A stretch of 64,000 bases of DNA from Herbiconiux daphne. Lineage in GTDB: Bacteria > Actinomycetota > Actinomycetes > Actinomycetales > Microbacteriaceae. The stretch is taken from positions 186,001 to 250,000 of the forward strand of contig NZ_JANLCJ010000003.1 of the NCBI RefSeq assembly GCF_024979295.1, in the 5' to 3' direction. Shown piece by piece: positions 41,483 through 49,643 of the stretch. The notes beneath the pieces were generated by a model. It was not told where the DNA came from, did not search any database, and saw nothing but the letters and a program-made list of their open reading frames with translations. The translations under genes were made by a program, and so were the position numbers. The stretch's first letter is position 1, and the number at the start of each line of letters is the position of its first letter.

Positions 41483-42531
41483 GCTGGTGGTCCGACGCCG
41501 ACGACGATGACGACGACGAGTTCGACGAGTCGTCGATCCGCACCCGGCCGAACCCGAAGGGCAACCGCCCCCGCACGAAGACGCGGCCGGAGCACAAAGA
41601 CGCGCTGGCCGGCCGCATCATGACGGTCGACCGCGGTCGGTTCTCGGTGCTGATCGATCAGGACACGCCCGTCGAACGCGAGATCACGGCATCCCGAGCC
41701 CGGGAGCTCGGCCGCACGCACATCGTGACCGGCGACTGGGTCGATCTGGTGGGCGACACCTCGGGTGAGCCCGGCACGCTGGCGCGGGTGGTGCGGGTGC
41801 ACGACCGCAGCACGCTACTGCGCCGGAGCGCCGACGACTCCGATGCCGTGGAGCGCGTGATCGTGGCCAACGCCGACCAGATGCTGATCGTGGTGGCCGC
41901 GGCGAACCCCGAACCGCGCGCCCGCCTCATCGACCGCTACCTCGTGGCGGCGTTCGACGCGGGCCTGAAGCCGATCCTCTGCATCACGAAGACCGACCTC
42001 GCCGACCCGGCGCCGCTGCTCACGCAGTTCGCCTGTCTCGACCTGACCGTCGTCACCCTCTCGCACGACGACGTGCCGCTCGCGGCGCTCACCGACCTGC
42101 TCGTGGGTCACACGACGGTCACCGTCGGGCACTCGGGCGTCGGCAAGTCGACGCTCGTCAACATCCTGGTGCCGGGCGCCGACCGCGCGACCGGCGTGGT
42201 CAACACCGTCACGGGGCGCGGCCGGCACACCTCGTCGTCGACCCTCTGCCTGCGGTTGCGCGCGCCCGACGGCCGCACGGGCTGGATCATCGACACCCCG
42301 GGAGTGCGCTCGTTCGGGCTCGGACACGTCGACCCCGCGAACATCCTCAAGTCGTTCGCGGCGACCGCGTTCGTGCCCGAGGGCGAACCGCCGGGCGGCA
42401 TCCCGCTCACCGAGGCGCACGACTGGGAGATCATCGACCGCGTCGAGGGTGGGGAGCTCGGCGAGTGTGGCAAGGCGCGCATCGAGTCGCTGCGCAAACT
42501 CATCGGCACGACCGCCGACCCGCTTCGGTAG
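41479..42531 (+). CDS. rsgA: Ribosome small subunit-dependent GTPase A
   Basis: This 350-aa circularly permuted GTPase acts in 30S subunit maturation. After an acidic N terminus (WWSDADDDDDDEFD) and an OB fold, the G motifs appear in the order TKTD (G4), GHSGVGKSTLVN (G1) and DTPGVRSFG (G3). The C-terminal domain normally binds zinc through three Cys and one His, but here the region GEPPGGIPLTEAHDWE has no cysteines. The zinc knuckle therefore seems lost while the surrounding fold remains. It is translationally coupled to aroA. Confidence 0.92.
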   Translation: MSWWSDADDDDDDEFDESSIRTRPNPKGNRPRTKTRPEHKDALAGRIMTVDRGRFSVLIDQDTPVEREITASRARELGRTHIVTGDWVDLVGDTSGEPGTLARVVRVHDRSTLLRRSADDSDAVERVIVANADQMLIVVAAANPEPRARLIDRYLVAAFDAGLKPILCITKTDLADPAPLLTQFACLDLTVVTLSHDDVPLAALTDLLVGHTTVTVGHSGVGKSTLVNILVPGADRATGVVNTVTGRGRHTSSSTLCLRLRAPDGRTGWIIDTPGVRSFGLGHVDPANILKSFAATAFVPEGEPPGGIPLTEAHDWEIIDRVEGGELGECGKARIESLRKLIGTTADPLR

Positions 42532-42534
42532 CCT
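42529..42534 (+). promoter_or_regulatory. Possible leaderless-type -10 box for hisN
   Basis: TAGCCT, which includes the stop codon of rsgA, ends six bases before the GTG at 42541. GGAG in the gap could instead act as a ribosome site in operon transcripts. Confidence 0.3.
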
Positions 42535-42540
42535 GGAGCC

Positions 42541-43383
42541 GTGACCTCGACTCCTGCCGCCGCAGCACCCCCGACGAGCCCCTACGCCGACGACCTCGCG
42601 CTGGCCCTGCGGCTCGCCGACCTGGCCGACGCCGTGTCGCGGTCGCGGTTCCGTGCCACCGACCTCACCGTCGTGACGAAGCCCGACATGACGCCGGTGA
42701 CGGATGCCGACCGCGCGGTCGAGCGGGTCATCCGCGAAGAGCTCACCCTCACCCGGCCCACCGACTCCATCTTCGGTGAGGAGTTCGGAACGGCCGGGGA
42801 GTCCGACCGGCAGTGGATCGTCGACCCGATCGACGGCACCGCCAACTTCATGCGCGGGGTTCCGGTGTGGGCCTCGCTCATCGCGCTCGCCGTCGACGGT
42901 GTTCCCGTGGTGGGAGTGGTGAGCGCGCCCGCCCTCGGCCGGCGATGGTGGGCGGCGGAGGGAGCCGGCGCCTTCACCACCGACGTGCTCGACGGCGGCG
43001 CGGATGCCCCGCGACGGCTCCGGGTGTCGGGCATCTCCGATCTCTCCGACTCCTCGCTCAGCTACAACAGCTTCAAGGGCTGGGACGAGGAGGGCCGGCT
43101 CGACGACCTCACCGCCCTCGCCCGGACGGTGTGGCGCACGCGTGCCTACGGCGAGATGTGGTCGTACATGATGGTGGCCGAAGGGCAGCTCGAGGTGGCG
43201 GCCGAGTTCGATCTGAAGCCCTACGACATGGCGGCCCTGGTGCCGATCGTTGAGGAGGCCGGGGGCCGGTTCACCTCGGTCGAGGGCGAACCCGGGCCCT
43301 GGGGCGGCAGCGCCCTCGCCTCGAACGGGCTCGTGCACGACGCCGTGCTCGGCATCGTCGGCGGCGGTCGTGACTCGCGCTGA
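42541..43383 (+). CDS. hisN: Histidinol-phosphatase, inositol monophosphatase family
   Basis: This 280-aa Mg-dependent phosphatase has the metal site motifs GEEFGTAG and WIVDPIDGTANFMRG, and the late DLKPYDMAALVPIVEEAGG. The inositol monophosphatase-type enzyme directly after aroA-rsgA in actinobacteria is the HisN histidinol-phosphatase, by synteny and by study of the corynebacterial and mycobacterial enzymes. Sequence alone would allow other substrates. The lipoprotein gene begins 14 bases before its end. Confidence 0.88.
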   Translation: MTSTPAAAAPPTSPYADDLALALRLADLADAVSRSRFRATDLTVVTKPDMTPVTDADRAVERVIREELTLTRPTDSIFGEEFGTAGESDRQWIVDPIDGTANFMRGVPVWASLIALAVDGVPVVGVVSAPALGRRWWAAEGAGAFTTDVLDGGADAPRRLRVSGISDLSDSSLSYNSFKGWDEEGRLDDLTALARTVWRTRAYGEMWSYMMVAEGQLEVAAEFDLKPYDMAALVPIVEEAGGRFTSVEGEPGPWGGSALASNGLVHDAVLGIVGGGRDSR

Positions 43384-43987
43384 GCGCGCGGGTGCGTCGC
43401 GCCCGGCAGTGACCGGCGCGACGACGGAGCGGTCGGCGCCGGCGCCGGCCCGCCGCGTGCTGACCCGCCACGTGCTGGCCCGGCGTGCTCCGGCCCTGGG
43501 CGCACTGGCGCTGTGCCTCGGCCTCGCCCTCGCGGGGTGCACCGCCGCCGACTCGGGCGCAGACGGCCCGGGCGCGGCGTCGGGCTCCGGCAGCACGCCG
43601 AACGCCGAGGCCCAGCCCGAACAGAACGACACCGACGTCTTCACGATCTCGGTCGGCCAGTGCTTCGACGATGCTCCGGGCACCGAGGTGACCGAGGTGC
43701 CCGTGGTCGACTGCGGCGACCCCCACGACTTCGAGGTGTACGCCGACTTCGACCTCTCGGGCGACGACTTCCCGGGCGAATCCGACGTGGCCGACAGCGC
43801 CGAAAGCGGATGCCTCGACGAATTCGAGCCGTTCGTCGGCATCGCCTACGACGACTCGCAGTACGCCTACAGCTACTTCGCGCCGACCGAGCGATCGTGG
43901 TCGGAGGGCGACGACCGCCTCGTGAGCTGCATCATCGGCGACCCCGACGGGCCCGTGACGGGCTCGCTCGCCGGGGTCGCCGAGTGA
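43370..43987 (+). CDS. Lipoprotein with septum-formation domain
   Basis: This predicted lipoprotein has 205 aa in the form given. The lipobox LALAGC places the lipidated Cys at residue 57, an unusually long N terminus, so GTG at 43457 (28 residues before the Cys) may be the true start. The mature part, from DVFTISVGQCFDD to VSCIIGDPDGPVTGSL, matches the septum-formation domain found in many actinobacterial lipoproteins, with four cysteines likely forming two disulfides. Despite the name, the function is poorly defined. It converges with the S1C protease gene after 13 bp. Confidence 0.75.
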   Translation: MTRAERAGASRPAVTGATTERSAPAPARRVLTRHVLARRAPALGALALCLGLALAGCTAADSGADGPGAASGSGSTPNAEAQPEQNDTDVFTISVGQCFDDAPGTEVTEVPVVDCGDPHDFEVYADFDLSGDDFPGESDVADSAESGCLDEFEPFVGIAYDDSQYAYSYFAPTERSWSEGDDRLVSCIIGDPDGPVTGSLAGVAE

Positions 43988-44000
43988 GCGGCGACCGGGA

Positions 44001-45512
44001 TCAGAACACCGCGGCGAAGCTGCCCATCACGTGCTCGATCGCGGGCAGGTCGGCTTCGCTCGCGATCGCGACGCTGACCACCACCACGTAGCTCTGATCG
44101 CTCGGGTAGGCGACCACGATCGCGTAGTCGCTCACCCCGCCGCAGGCGGTGAAGTACTGGTACTGGCCCTCGTAGACGCCGTCGGAGTAGGCGTCGGTCT
44201 CGGCCGGCGTGCACTGCGCCGTCAGGTCGGCGAACGACGCGAAGATCGCCTCGGGCGTGAGGTCGTCGGCCATCTCGGCGGCGGACAGGGTGACCCCCGA
44301 CGTGCCCCACGACTCCGCGAACTGCTGCAGATTCGTGCTGGCCCGCACGTCGAGGAACTCGTGCCCGTTGATGCCTGTGAACGATGCACCGTCGACGTCG
44401 GTCCAGTCGGCCGGCACCTCGACGCCGAGAACTCCCGAGTCGTCGTACACCGTCGTGTAGGCCCGGTCGTCGGGGCCGGCCGACGTGGCTCCGTGGCCCG
44501 GAACCGTGACCGCCTCGAGCGGCTTGCCGTTGAACTGCCCGCGGTAGAGCGCGTCGTCGGAGGGGCGGTAGACGTCGACGTCGATCGTGCCGTCGGTGCC
44601 CTGGGTCTGGATGACGTCGCAGTACTCCTCGAGGGTGCCGTCGCTCGCCAGCGTCTTGCCCGCCATGCGGGTGAGCACGTCGCCGGGCAGGATGCCGGCG
44701 GCGTCGGCGGGCGACCCGGCCTTGACCGAACTCACCCAGACGCCGAGCGACTCACCCTGGTCGTCGAGCGGCAGCGCCTGCGCGTTGACGCCGAGGCTCT
44801 GCACGTCGTCGCCGTCGATGAGCTTCTGCACCACCTTCTCGGCTTCGTCGCGGTGGATGGCGAAGTTCGAGTCGTTCTCGGCCACGCTGGCGTAGTTGAC
44901 GCCCACCACCTCGCCCGACGCGTTCACGAGCGGCCCGCCCGAGTTCCCGGGCCGGATCTTCGCGTCGTGCTCGATGATGTGGTCGATCGACGCCCAGGCG
45001 GACTGCCCCGGGGTGTCGTTCTTCGACACGATGCCCTTGGTGAGGGTGAACTCGGGGTCGCCCAGCGGGAAGCCGGCGGCGTAGACCTCCTCGCCGGTCG
45101 TGACGTCGCCCTTCTGCCAGTCGAGGAACGGGAAGCCCGACCCGTCGACCTTGATCACCGCGAGGTCGAGGCACTCCGACGAACCGAGGATCTCGGCGTT
45201 GTAGTCGGAGCCCTCACCCCCGACGCGCACCTTCATGGTGCCCGCACCCACGACGACGTGGTTGTTCGTCAGGGCCAGGCCGTCGGCCGAGATGAAGAAC
45301 CCGGAGCCGAGGCCCGCCTGCTCCTCGGTCTGCCCGTTGTCGGGGTTCGCGAAGGTGCCGTCGGACTCGATCTGGATCGTCGCCGATTGCACGCCCGAGA
45401 AATCGGCGGCTCCGCTCGAGCCGGCACCGCCGCCGGAGCATCCGCCCAGGGCGCTCGCCACGAGCCCGACCGACACGACTGTCAAGGCGCGGCGCGCCGA
45501 CGAAGGATTCAT
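44001..45512 (-). CDS. Lipoprotein trypsin-like serine protease with PDZ domain
   Basis: This 503-aa protein is an exported HtrA-like protease with a lipobox (SALGGC, Cys 25). The triad is H85 (LTNNHVV), D116 (CLDLAVIKV) and S191 (RPGNSGGPL). A PDZ domain follows (about 240-320; GVWVSSVKAGSPADAAGILPGD shows it around residues 248-269). The last 150 residues form a second extracytoplasmic domain that I do not recognise. Such proteases degrade or monitor misfolded exported proteins. The ATG at 45512 is preferred over the TTG at 45524. A promoter is visible at 45558-45585. Confidence 0.87.
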   Translation of the reverse strand: MNPSSARRALTVVSVGLVASALGGCSGGGAGSSGAADFSGVQSATIQIESDGTFANPDNGQTEEQAGLGSGFFISADGLALTNNHVVVGAGTMKVRVGGEGSDYNAEILGSSECLDLAVIKVDGSGFPFLDWQKGDVTTGEEVYAAGFPLGDPEFTLTKGIVSKNDTPGQSAWASIDHIIEHDAKIRPGNSGGPLVNASGEVVGVNYASVAENDSNFAIHRDEAEKVVQKLIDGDDVQSLGVNAQALPLDDQGESLGVWVSSVKAGSPADAAGILPGDVLTRMAGKTLASDGTLEEYCDVIQTQGTDGTIDVDVYRPSDDALYRGQFNGKPLEAVTVPGHGATSAGPDDRAYTTVYDDSGVLGVEVPADWTDVDGASFTGINGHEFLDVRASTNLQQFAESWGTSGVTLSAAEMADDLTPEAIFASFADLTAQCTPAETDAYSDGVYEGQYQYFTACGGVSDYAIVVAYPSDQSYVVVVSVAIASEADLPAIEHVMGSFAAVF

Positions 45513-45557
45513 CCTCTGTTCCAATCCGGCGAAGCTGGGAAATGCTCACCTCTGATG

Positions 45558-45585
45558 ATTGTACAGAGAAATGACGTTTTGTCAG
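45558..45585 (-). promoter_or_regulatory. Promoter of the serine protease gene
   Basis: On the minus strand CTGACA (45585-45580) and TACAAT (45563-45558) are 16 bp apart. The start would be near 45551, giving a leader of about 40 nt. TGAC-GTTTT-GTCA at 45572-45584 is a small inverted repeat overlapping the -35. Confidence 0.6.
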
Positions 45586-46817
45586 GTAGTGAACTCGTCG
45601 AGAGGAACGGACGTGTCGGCGAGGGCGACCGGGTCGACGACCGCGCCACCGCGGATGATGCGCTGCACCGTCTCGTTGACGTCCCACACGTTCACGTTCA
45701 TGCCCGCGACCACCCGGCCCTCGTGCAGCCAGAAGGCGACGAACTCCCGGTCATCGACGCTTCCCCGGAACACGACCTCCGCACCCTTCGCGAGCGGACC
45801 GTAGCCCGAGTATTCCATGCCGAGGTCGAACTGGTCGGTGTAGAAGTAGGGGATCTCGTCGTAGCCGACCTCGAGCCCGAGCATCGACCGGGCGGCGGCA
45901 GCCCCGGTGGCCAGCGCGTTGGCCCAGTGCTCGCTGCGCAGCCGGAGCCCCACCCGCGGATGCAGCACGTTCGCGATGTCGCCGGCCGCCAGGATGTCGG
46001 GGGCGCTCGTGCGGAGCGCGGCATCCACCACCACCCCGTCGGCGCACTCGAGCCCCGCCGACTCGGCGAGGTCGAGCACGGGCGCGGCCCCGAGCCCGAA
46101 CACCACGACGTCGGCCTCGAGGCGCTCGCCGCCGGCCAGCACCACCCCGGTCACCGCGCCGCCCGTGCCGATCAGTCGATCGACGGATGCCTGCTGCCGC
46201 AGCTGCACGCCGTGCTCCCGGTGCAGCGCGGCGAACACCGCGCCCACGCGCTCGCCGAGCGCCGAGGCCAGCGGAACCCGCCCACGATCGAGCACCACGA
46301 CGTCGTTGCCGAGCGTGGTGGCACTGGCGGCGACCTCGAGCCCGATCCATCCGGCCCCCACCACCACGACCCGCTTGCCACCGCCGGCCAACACGGCGCG
46401 CAGTGACTCCGAGTCGTCGAGCGTGCGCAGCATGTGCACGCCGTCGAGCTCCGCGCCCTCGACGTCGGGCCGGCGGGGAGTCGACCCCGTCGCGAGCAGC
46501 AGCTTCGCGTAGGGGAGCTCCCGCAGGTTGTCGAGCGCGACCAGGCGGTCGACCGGGTCGACTCCGAGCGCCCGCACCCCGGTGAGGAGTTCCACGTCGT
46601 GCGCGGCATACCAGTCCGATTGCTCGACGAACACCGTGGAGCGGTCGGCCGCCCCCTGCAGGTAGTCCTTCGACAACGGCGGACGGATGTAGGGCTGATG
46701 CGACTCGGCCCCGACGAGCACGATGCGGCCGTCGAAGCCCTCCTCCCGCAGGGTCGAGGCGGCGGTGGCGCCCGCGAGGGCGGCTCCGACGATCACGAAG
46801 GTGCGCGAATCCGTCAT
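45582..46817 (-). CDS. Ferredoxin reductase-like FAD/NAD(P) oxidoreductase
   Basis: This 411-aa flavoprotein has an FAD site (FVIVGAALAGATAASTLREE), an NAD(P) site (VVVVGAGWIGLEVAAS) and the late FAD contact TSAPDILAAGDIAN. It ends with the extra C-terminal domain of rhodocoxin/putidaredoxin reductases. Such enzymes pass electrons from NAD(P)H to a ferredoxin that serves a cytochrome P450 or dioxygenase. No ferredoxin or oxygenase is adjacent, so it may serve several partners. AAAGGAAC before the ATG is a reasonable ribosome site. It is divergent from the DUF72 gene. Confidence 0.9.
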   Translation of the reverse strand: MTDSRTFVIVGAALAGATAASTLREEGFDGRIVLVGAESHQPYIRPPLSKDYLQGAADRSTVFVEQSDWYAAHDVELLTGVRALGVDPVDRLVALDNLRELPYAKLLLATGSTPRRPDVEGAELDGVHMLRTLDDSESLRAVLAGGGKRVVVVGAGWIGLEVAASATTLGNDVVVLDRGRVPLASALGERVGAVFAALHREHGVQLRQQASVDRLIGTGGAVTGVVLAGGERLEADVVVFGLGAAPVLDLAESAGLECADGVVVDAALRTSAPDILAAGDIANVLHPRVGLRLRSEHWANALATGAAAARSMLGLEVGYDEIPYFYTDQFDLGMEYSGYGPLAKGAEVVFRGSVDDREFVAFWLHEGRVVAGMNVNVWDVNETVQRIIRGGAVVDPVALADTSVPLDEFTT

Positions 46818-46848
46818 GGAGTTCCTTTCGGCGCGGCTGGCACCAGCG

Positions 46849-46854
46849 TACGCT
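46849..46854 (+). promoter_or_regulatory. Leaderless-type -10 box for the DUF72 gene
   Basis: TACGCT is seven bases upstream of the ATG at 46862. Confidence 0.5.
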
Positions 46855-46861
46855 CCACGAC

Positions 46862-47707
46862 ATGGCGCGCGCGATCGTGGGGATCTCCGGATGGCGCTAC
46901 CCGAGCTGGCGGGGCGACTTCTACCCCGAGGGGCTCCCCCAGCGTCGTGAGCTCGAGTTCGTGGGCCGGCACCTCGACTCGGTCGAACTGAACGGATCGT
47001 TCTACTCGTTGCAGCGACCGGAGAGCTACCGGCGCTGGCGCAGCGAGGTGCCGGCCGACTTCGTCTTCGCGGTGAAGGGCGGCCGGTTCATCACCCACAT
47101 GAAGAGGCTGCGCGGCATCCGCACCCCGCTGGCGAACTTCTTCGCCTCGGGAGTGCTCGCCCTGGGGCCCACGCTCGGGCCGGTGCTGTGGCAACTGCCC
47201 GAACGGTTCGAGTTCGATGCCGACGTGCTCGCCGAGTTCTTCGACGAACTGCCGCGCACGACGCTGCAGGCGCGCGACCTCGCCCGGCAGCACGACGACA
47301 AGCTCGACGGTCGCGCCTTCGTCGAGACGGAGACGGATGCGCCGCTGCGGCACTGCCTCGAGGTGCGGCATCCGAGTTTCCAGACCGACGCGTTCACCGC
47401 GTTGCTGGCGGCTCACGACATCGGAACGGTGATCGCCGACACGGCCGGCCGCTGGCCCATGATCAGGGCGGTGACCTCCGACTTCGTCTATGTGCGTCTG
47501 CACGGCGCGGAGGAGCTCTACGCGAGCGGCTACGACGACGACGCGCTCGACCGCTGGGCCGACGACGCCCGCGGGTGGCTGAGTGGTGCCGACGGGCGCG
47601 ACGTCTACGTCTATTTCGACAACGACGCCCGCGGTCACGCTCCCTTCGACGCCGTGCGCCTGCGGGAGCGGCTGGCCGTAGGCTGGAACGGATGCGACTC
47701 CTCCTGA
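46862..47707 (+). CDS. DUF72 family protein
   Basis: This 281-aa TIM-barrel-like protein has the family marks GISGWRYPSWRGDFYPEGLP, SVELNGSFYSLQ, FVFAVKGGRFITH and the late FVYVRLHGAEELY. The family is widespread and its biochemical function is not established. Its last 16 bases overlap the next gene, and a -10-like box for that gene lies inside its coding end. Confidence 0.9.
   Translation: MARAIVGISGWRYPSWRGDFYPEGLPQRRELEFVGRHLDSVELNGSFYSLQRPESYRRWRSEVPADFVFAVKGGRFITHMKRLRGIRTPLANFFASGVLALGPTLGPVLWQLPERFEFDADVLAEFFDELPRTTLQARDLARQHDDKLDGRAFVETETDAPLRHCLEVRHPSFQTDAFTALLAAHDIGTVIADTAGRWPMIRAVTSDFVYVRLHGAEELYASGYDDDALDRWADDARGWLSGADGRDVYVYFDNDARGHAPFDAVRLRERLAVGWNGCDSS
47679..47684 (+). promoter_or_regulatory. 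Leaderless-type -10 box for the histidine phosphatase gene
   Basis: TAGGCT is seven bases upstream of the ATG at 47692, inside the DUF72 coding region. GGAACGG in the gap could instead be a weak ribosome site. Confidence 0.35.
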
Positions 47708-48351
47708 TCAGACACGGCCAGACGATCGACAACGTGCACGGCGCCCTCGGCACCCTTGTGCCGGGGCCCGGGCTCACCGAGCTCGGGTTCGAGCAGGCGG
47801 CGGCGGTGCCGACCGCGCTCGCGGATCAGCCGATCGAGGCGATCTACGTGTCGACGATGGTGCGCACCCAGCTCACCGCCGCTCCCCTGGCGGCCGCGCT
47901 CGGCCTGCAGCCCGTCATCACCGAGGGCCTGCAGGAGATCGATGCCGGCGACTTCGAGGGGCGCAGCGACAAAGAGGCCATCCACGGCTACATGAGCACG
48001 ATCTTCACCTGGTGGACCGACTTCAGCGCGCGCATCCCCGGCGGCGAGAACGGCACCGAGTTCTACGAGCGCTATGACCGGGCGATCGGCGAGATCAGCG
48101 AGCGGCACCCCGACGGGACGGTGGCCGTTTTCAGCCACGGTGCCGCCATCCGCACCTGGGCGTCGTGGTCGTCGCGCAACCTCGACGCGGATTTCTCGCG
48201 GGCGCACCCGCTCGAGAACACCGGCGTGGTCACGCTCGAGGGCTCGGCGGCCGAGGGCTGGCTGACCACGCACTGGCAGGGCACCCCGGTGGGCGGCCTC
48301 GAACTCGTCGACGACTCGGCGCCCGACCCCACGGGCGAGGCGCTCGGCTGA
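47692..48351 (+). CDS. Histidine phosphatase (phosphoglycerate mutase-like) family protein
   Basis: This 219-aa enzyme has the phospho-His motif LLLIRHGQTIDN at its start, the Glu-containing QEIDAGDFEGRS segment and the second catalytic His in VFSHGAAIRTW. The family includes cofactor-dependent mutases, phosphatases of sugar phosphates and acid phosphatases. Length and the DAGDFEGRSD motif fit a broad-specificity phosphatase. The substrate is unknown. It overlaps DUF72 by 16 bases. Confidence 0.88.
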   Translation: MRLLLIRHGQTIDNVHGALGTLVPGPGLTELGFEQAAAVPTALADQPIEAIYVSTMVRTQLTAAPLAAALGLQPVITEGLQEIDAGDFEGRSDKEAIHGYMSTIFTWWTDFSARIPGGENGTEFYERYDRAIGEISERHPDGTVAVFSHGAAIRTWASWSSRNLDADFSRAHPLENTGVVTLEGSAAEGWLTTHWQGTPVGGLELVDDSAPDPTGEALG

Positions 48352-48428
48352 TCGCCGGAAGGCTGACGCCAGAGCGGTGGAGCGCGGCGATCTCACGCGC
48401 TGGTCTCACAACGTGCGACAGTGACCGG

Positions 48429-48827
48429 TGGTGGAGATGGGGGGAATTGAACCCCCGTCCATCGCTGTGATTCTGCGCCTTCTACGGGCGTAGCCTGTTG
48501 AGGCGTTCTGCTCGGCTCCGACCTTTGCTACAGGCATCTAGGTCGACGAGCCCAGTCCCAGTGCACGTCCCGCGTGGCCCTGAGGCACAACCACGCAGCA
48601 ATCTCTCTAGATAATGCCGGAACCCGGGTAGAGAGCATTCCCGGACCGACAGTTGCTAATTAGCTAGGAAGGAAGTCCTACGCCGCAAGGGCGAAGGAGG
48701 CCTTCTTGGCCGCAACAGTGCTGTTTGAATTGGCACTTATGTTTTGCGGAGGACGTTTACGAGATAACTCCGCATTCTCGACCCGCTTCTCGCAGTTTCG
48801 CAGGCGATGTCGAAACCGATCATCCCC
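48429..48827 (-). ncRNA. ssrA: tmRNA
   Basis: This 399-nt gene rescues stalled ribosomes with SmpB. The 5' end GGGGAUG pairs with the 3' CAUCUCC before the encoded ACCA, and the T-arm GGGGGTTCAATTCCCCC and the 5' segment GATCGGTTTCGACA are canonical. The tag frame ends KKASFALAA before TAG and is about 20 codons long. The ALAA frame reads CAA-AAC-ATA at its beginning; the nearby GCA is out of frame by one base, so the resume codon is not the usual alanine codon and needs checking. Downstream pseudoknot regions are present but I did not fold them. smpB lies 1.8 kb upstream on the same strand. Confidence 0.95.
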
Positions 48828-48898
48828 GAGCGGGGTCACTGTCGCACGCTGTTGAGTTTCCAAAGCCGCCCTCGAAAACCTCTCTCAGGCAGCCCTCT

Positions 48899-48904
48899 AG
48901 TATA
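48899..48904 (-). promoter_or_regulatory. Probable -10 box of ssrA
   Basis: TATACT on the minus strand lies 72-77 bases upstream of the mature 5' end. The transcript would carry a leader of about 65 nt to be trimmed, as is usual for tmRNA. No good -35 is visible. Confidence 0.45.
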
Positions 48905-48968
48905 CGACATCCGGCGGCCGGCTGCGCACACCCGGGAGGCATGCATCCGCATGGAATATCGTGGAGGC

Positions 48969-49643
48969 ATGTCTGAGACCATCATCACCGTCGCGGGTTC
49001 CAGCCAGCTGCGACGCAACCCCGAGCGCGCCCGCGTGCGCATCGGGGTCGGCTTCGAAGGGTCGAAGCGCGACAGCGTGCTGGCGGCCACGCGCGCGGCC
49101 CACGAGTCGCTGACCGGTTCGCTGGAGTCGATCCTCGACGAGCAGAACGGTCCGGTGCGCAATTGGCACAGCGAAGACATCCGGGTGTGGGGCCAGCGGC
49201 CCTGGAGTCAGGACGGGGCTCGGCTGCCGGTGGAATTCCACAGCGCCGTGTTCGTCGACGCCGAGTTCGACGACTTCGAGGCGCTCTCGGAGTGGATCGA
49301 CGTCGTCTCCATTCGCGAGGGCATCGCGATCGACGGCATCGACTGGCTGCTGTCGCGCGAGACCGAACGCGCCCTGCAGTCGGAGGCCCGCCAGGAGGCC
49401 ATCGCCGACGCCGTAGCGAAAGCCCACGAATACGCCGATGCTCTGGGCCTCGGCGACCTCACGGCCCTGTCGATCAGCGACCCCGGCCTGCTCGACAACC
49501 CCGCCGGACAGCCGCCCGCGGGCGCCATGATGATGATGGCGAAGGGCGCCCCGGGCGGGGGCGGCATGGAACTGCGGCCCAGCATGATCTCGGTCGACGC
49601 CTCGGTGCACGCCCGCTTCTCGGCCTCGACCCCGCTGGCATGA
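48969..49643 (+). CDS. SIMPL (DUF541) domain protein
   Basis: This 224-aa protein has the SIMPL beta-sheet pattern: ETIITVAGSSQLRRNPERAR at the start, SVLAATRAAHESL, and DAVAKAHEYADALGLGDL in the second half. No signal peptide is visible, although many family members are exported. A Met-rich segment (GAMMMMAKGAPGGGG) precedes the last strand. The start is uncertain: ATG at 48969 and ATG at 48951 are both possible, the latter with GGGAGG ten bases upstream. The function of the family is unclear. It overlaps the next gene as ATGA. Confidence 0.82.
   Translation: MSETIITVAGSSQLRRNPERARVRIGVGFEGSKRDSVLAATRAAHESLTGSLESILDEQNGPVRNWHSEDIRVWGQRPWSQDGARLPVEFHSAVFVDAEFDDFEALSEWIDVVSIREGIAIDGIDWLLSRETERALQSEARQEAIADAVAKAHEYADALGLGDLTALSISDPGLLDNPAGQPPAGAMMMMAKGAPGGGGMELRPSMISVDASVHARFSASTPLA

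Noticed and set aside
43370-43457. Frameshift or fusion at the long N terminus of the lipoprotein
   Set aside because: A later GTG at 43457 gives a normal lipoprotein signal peptide, so a wrong start choice explains the length better.
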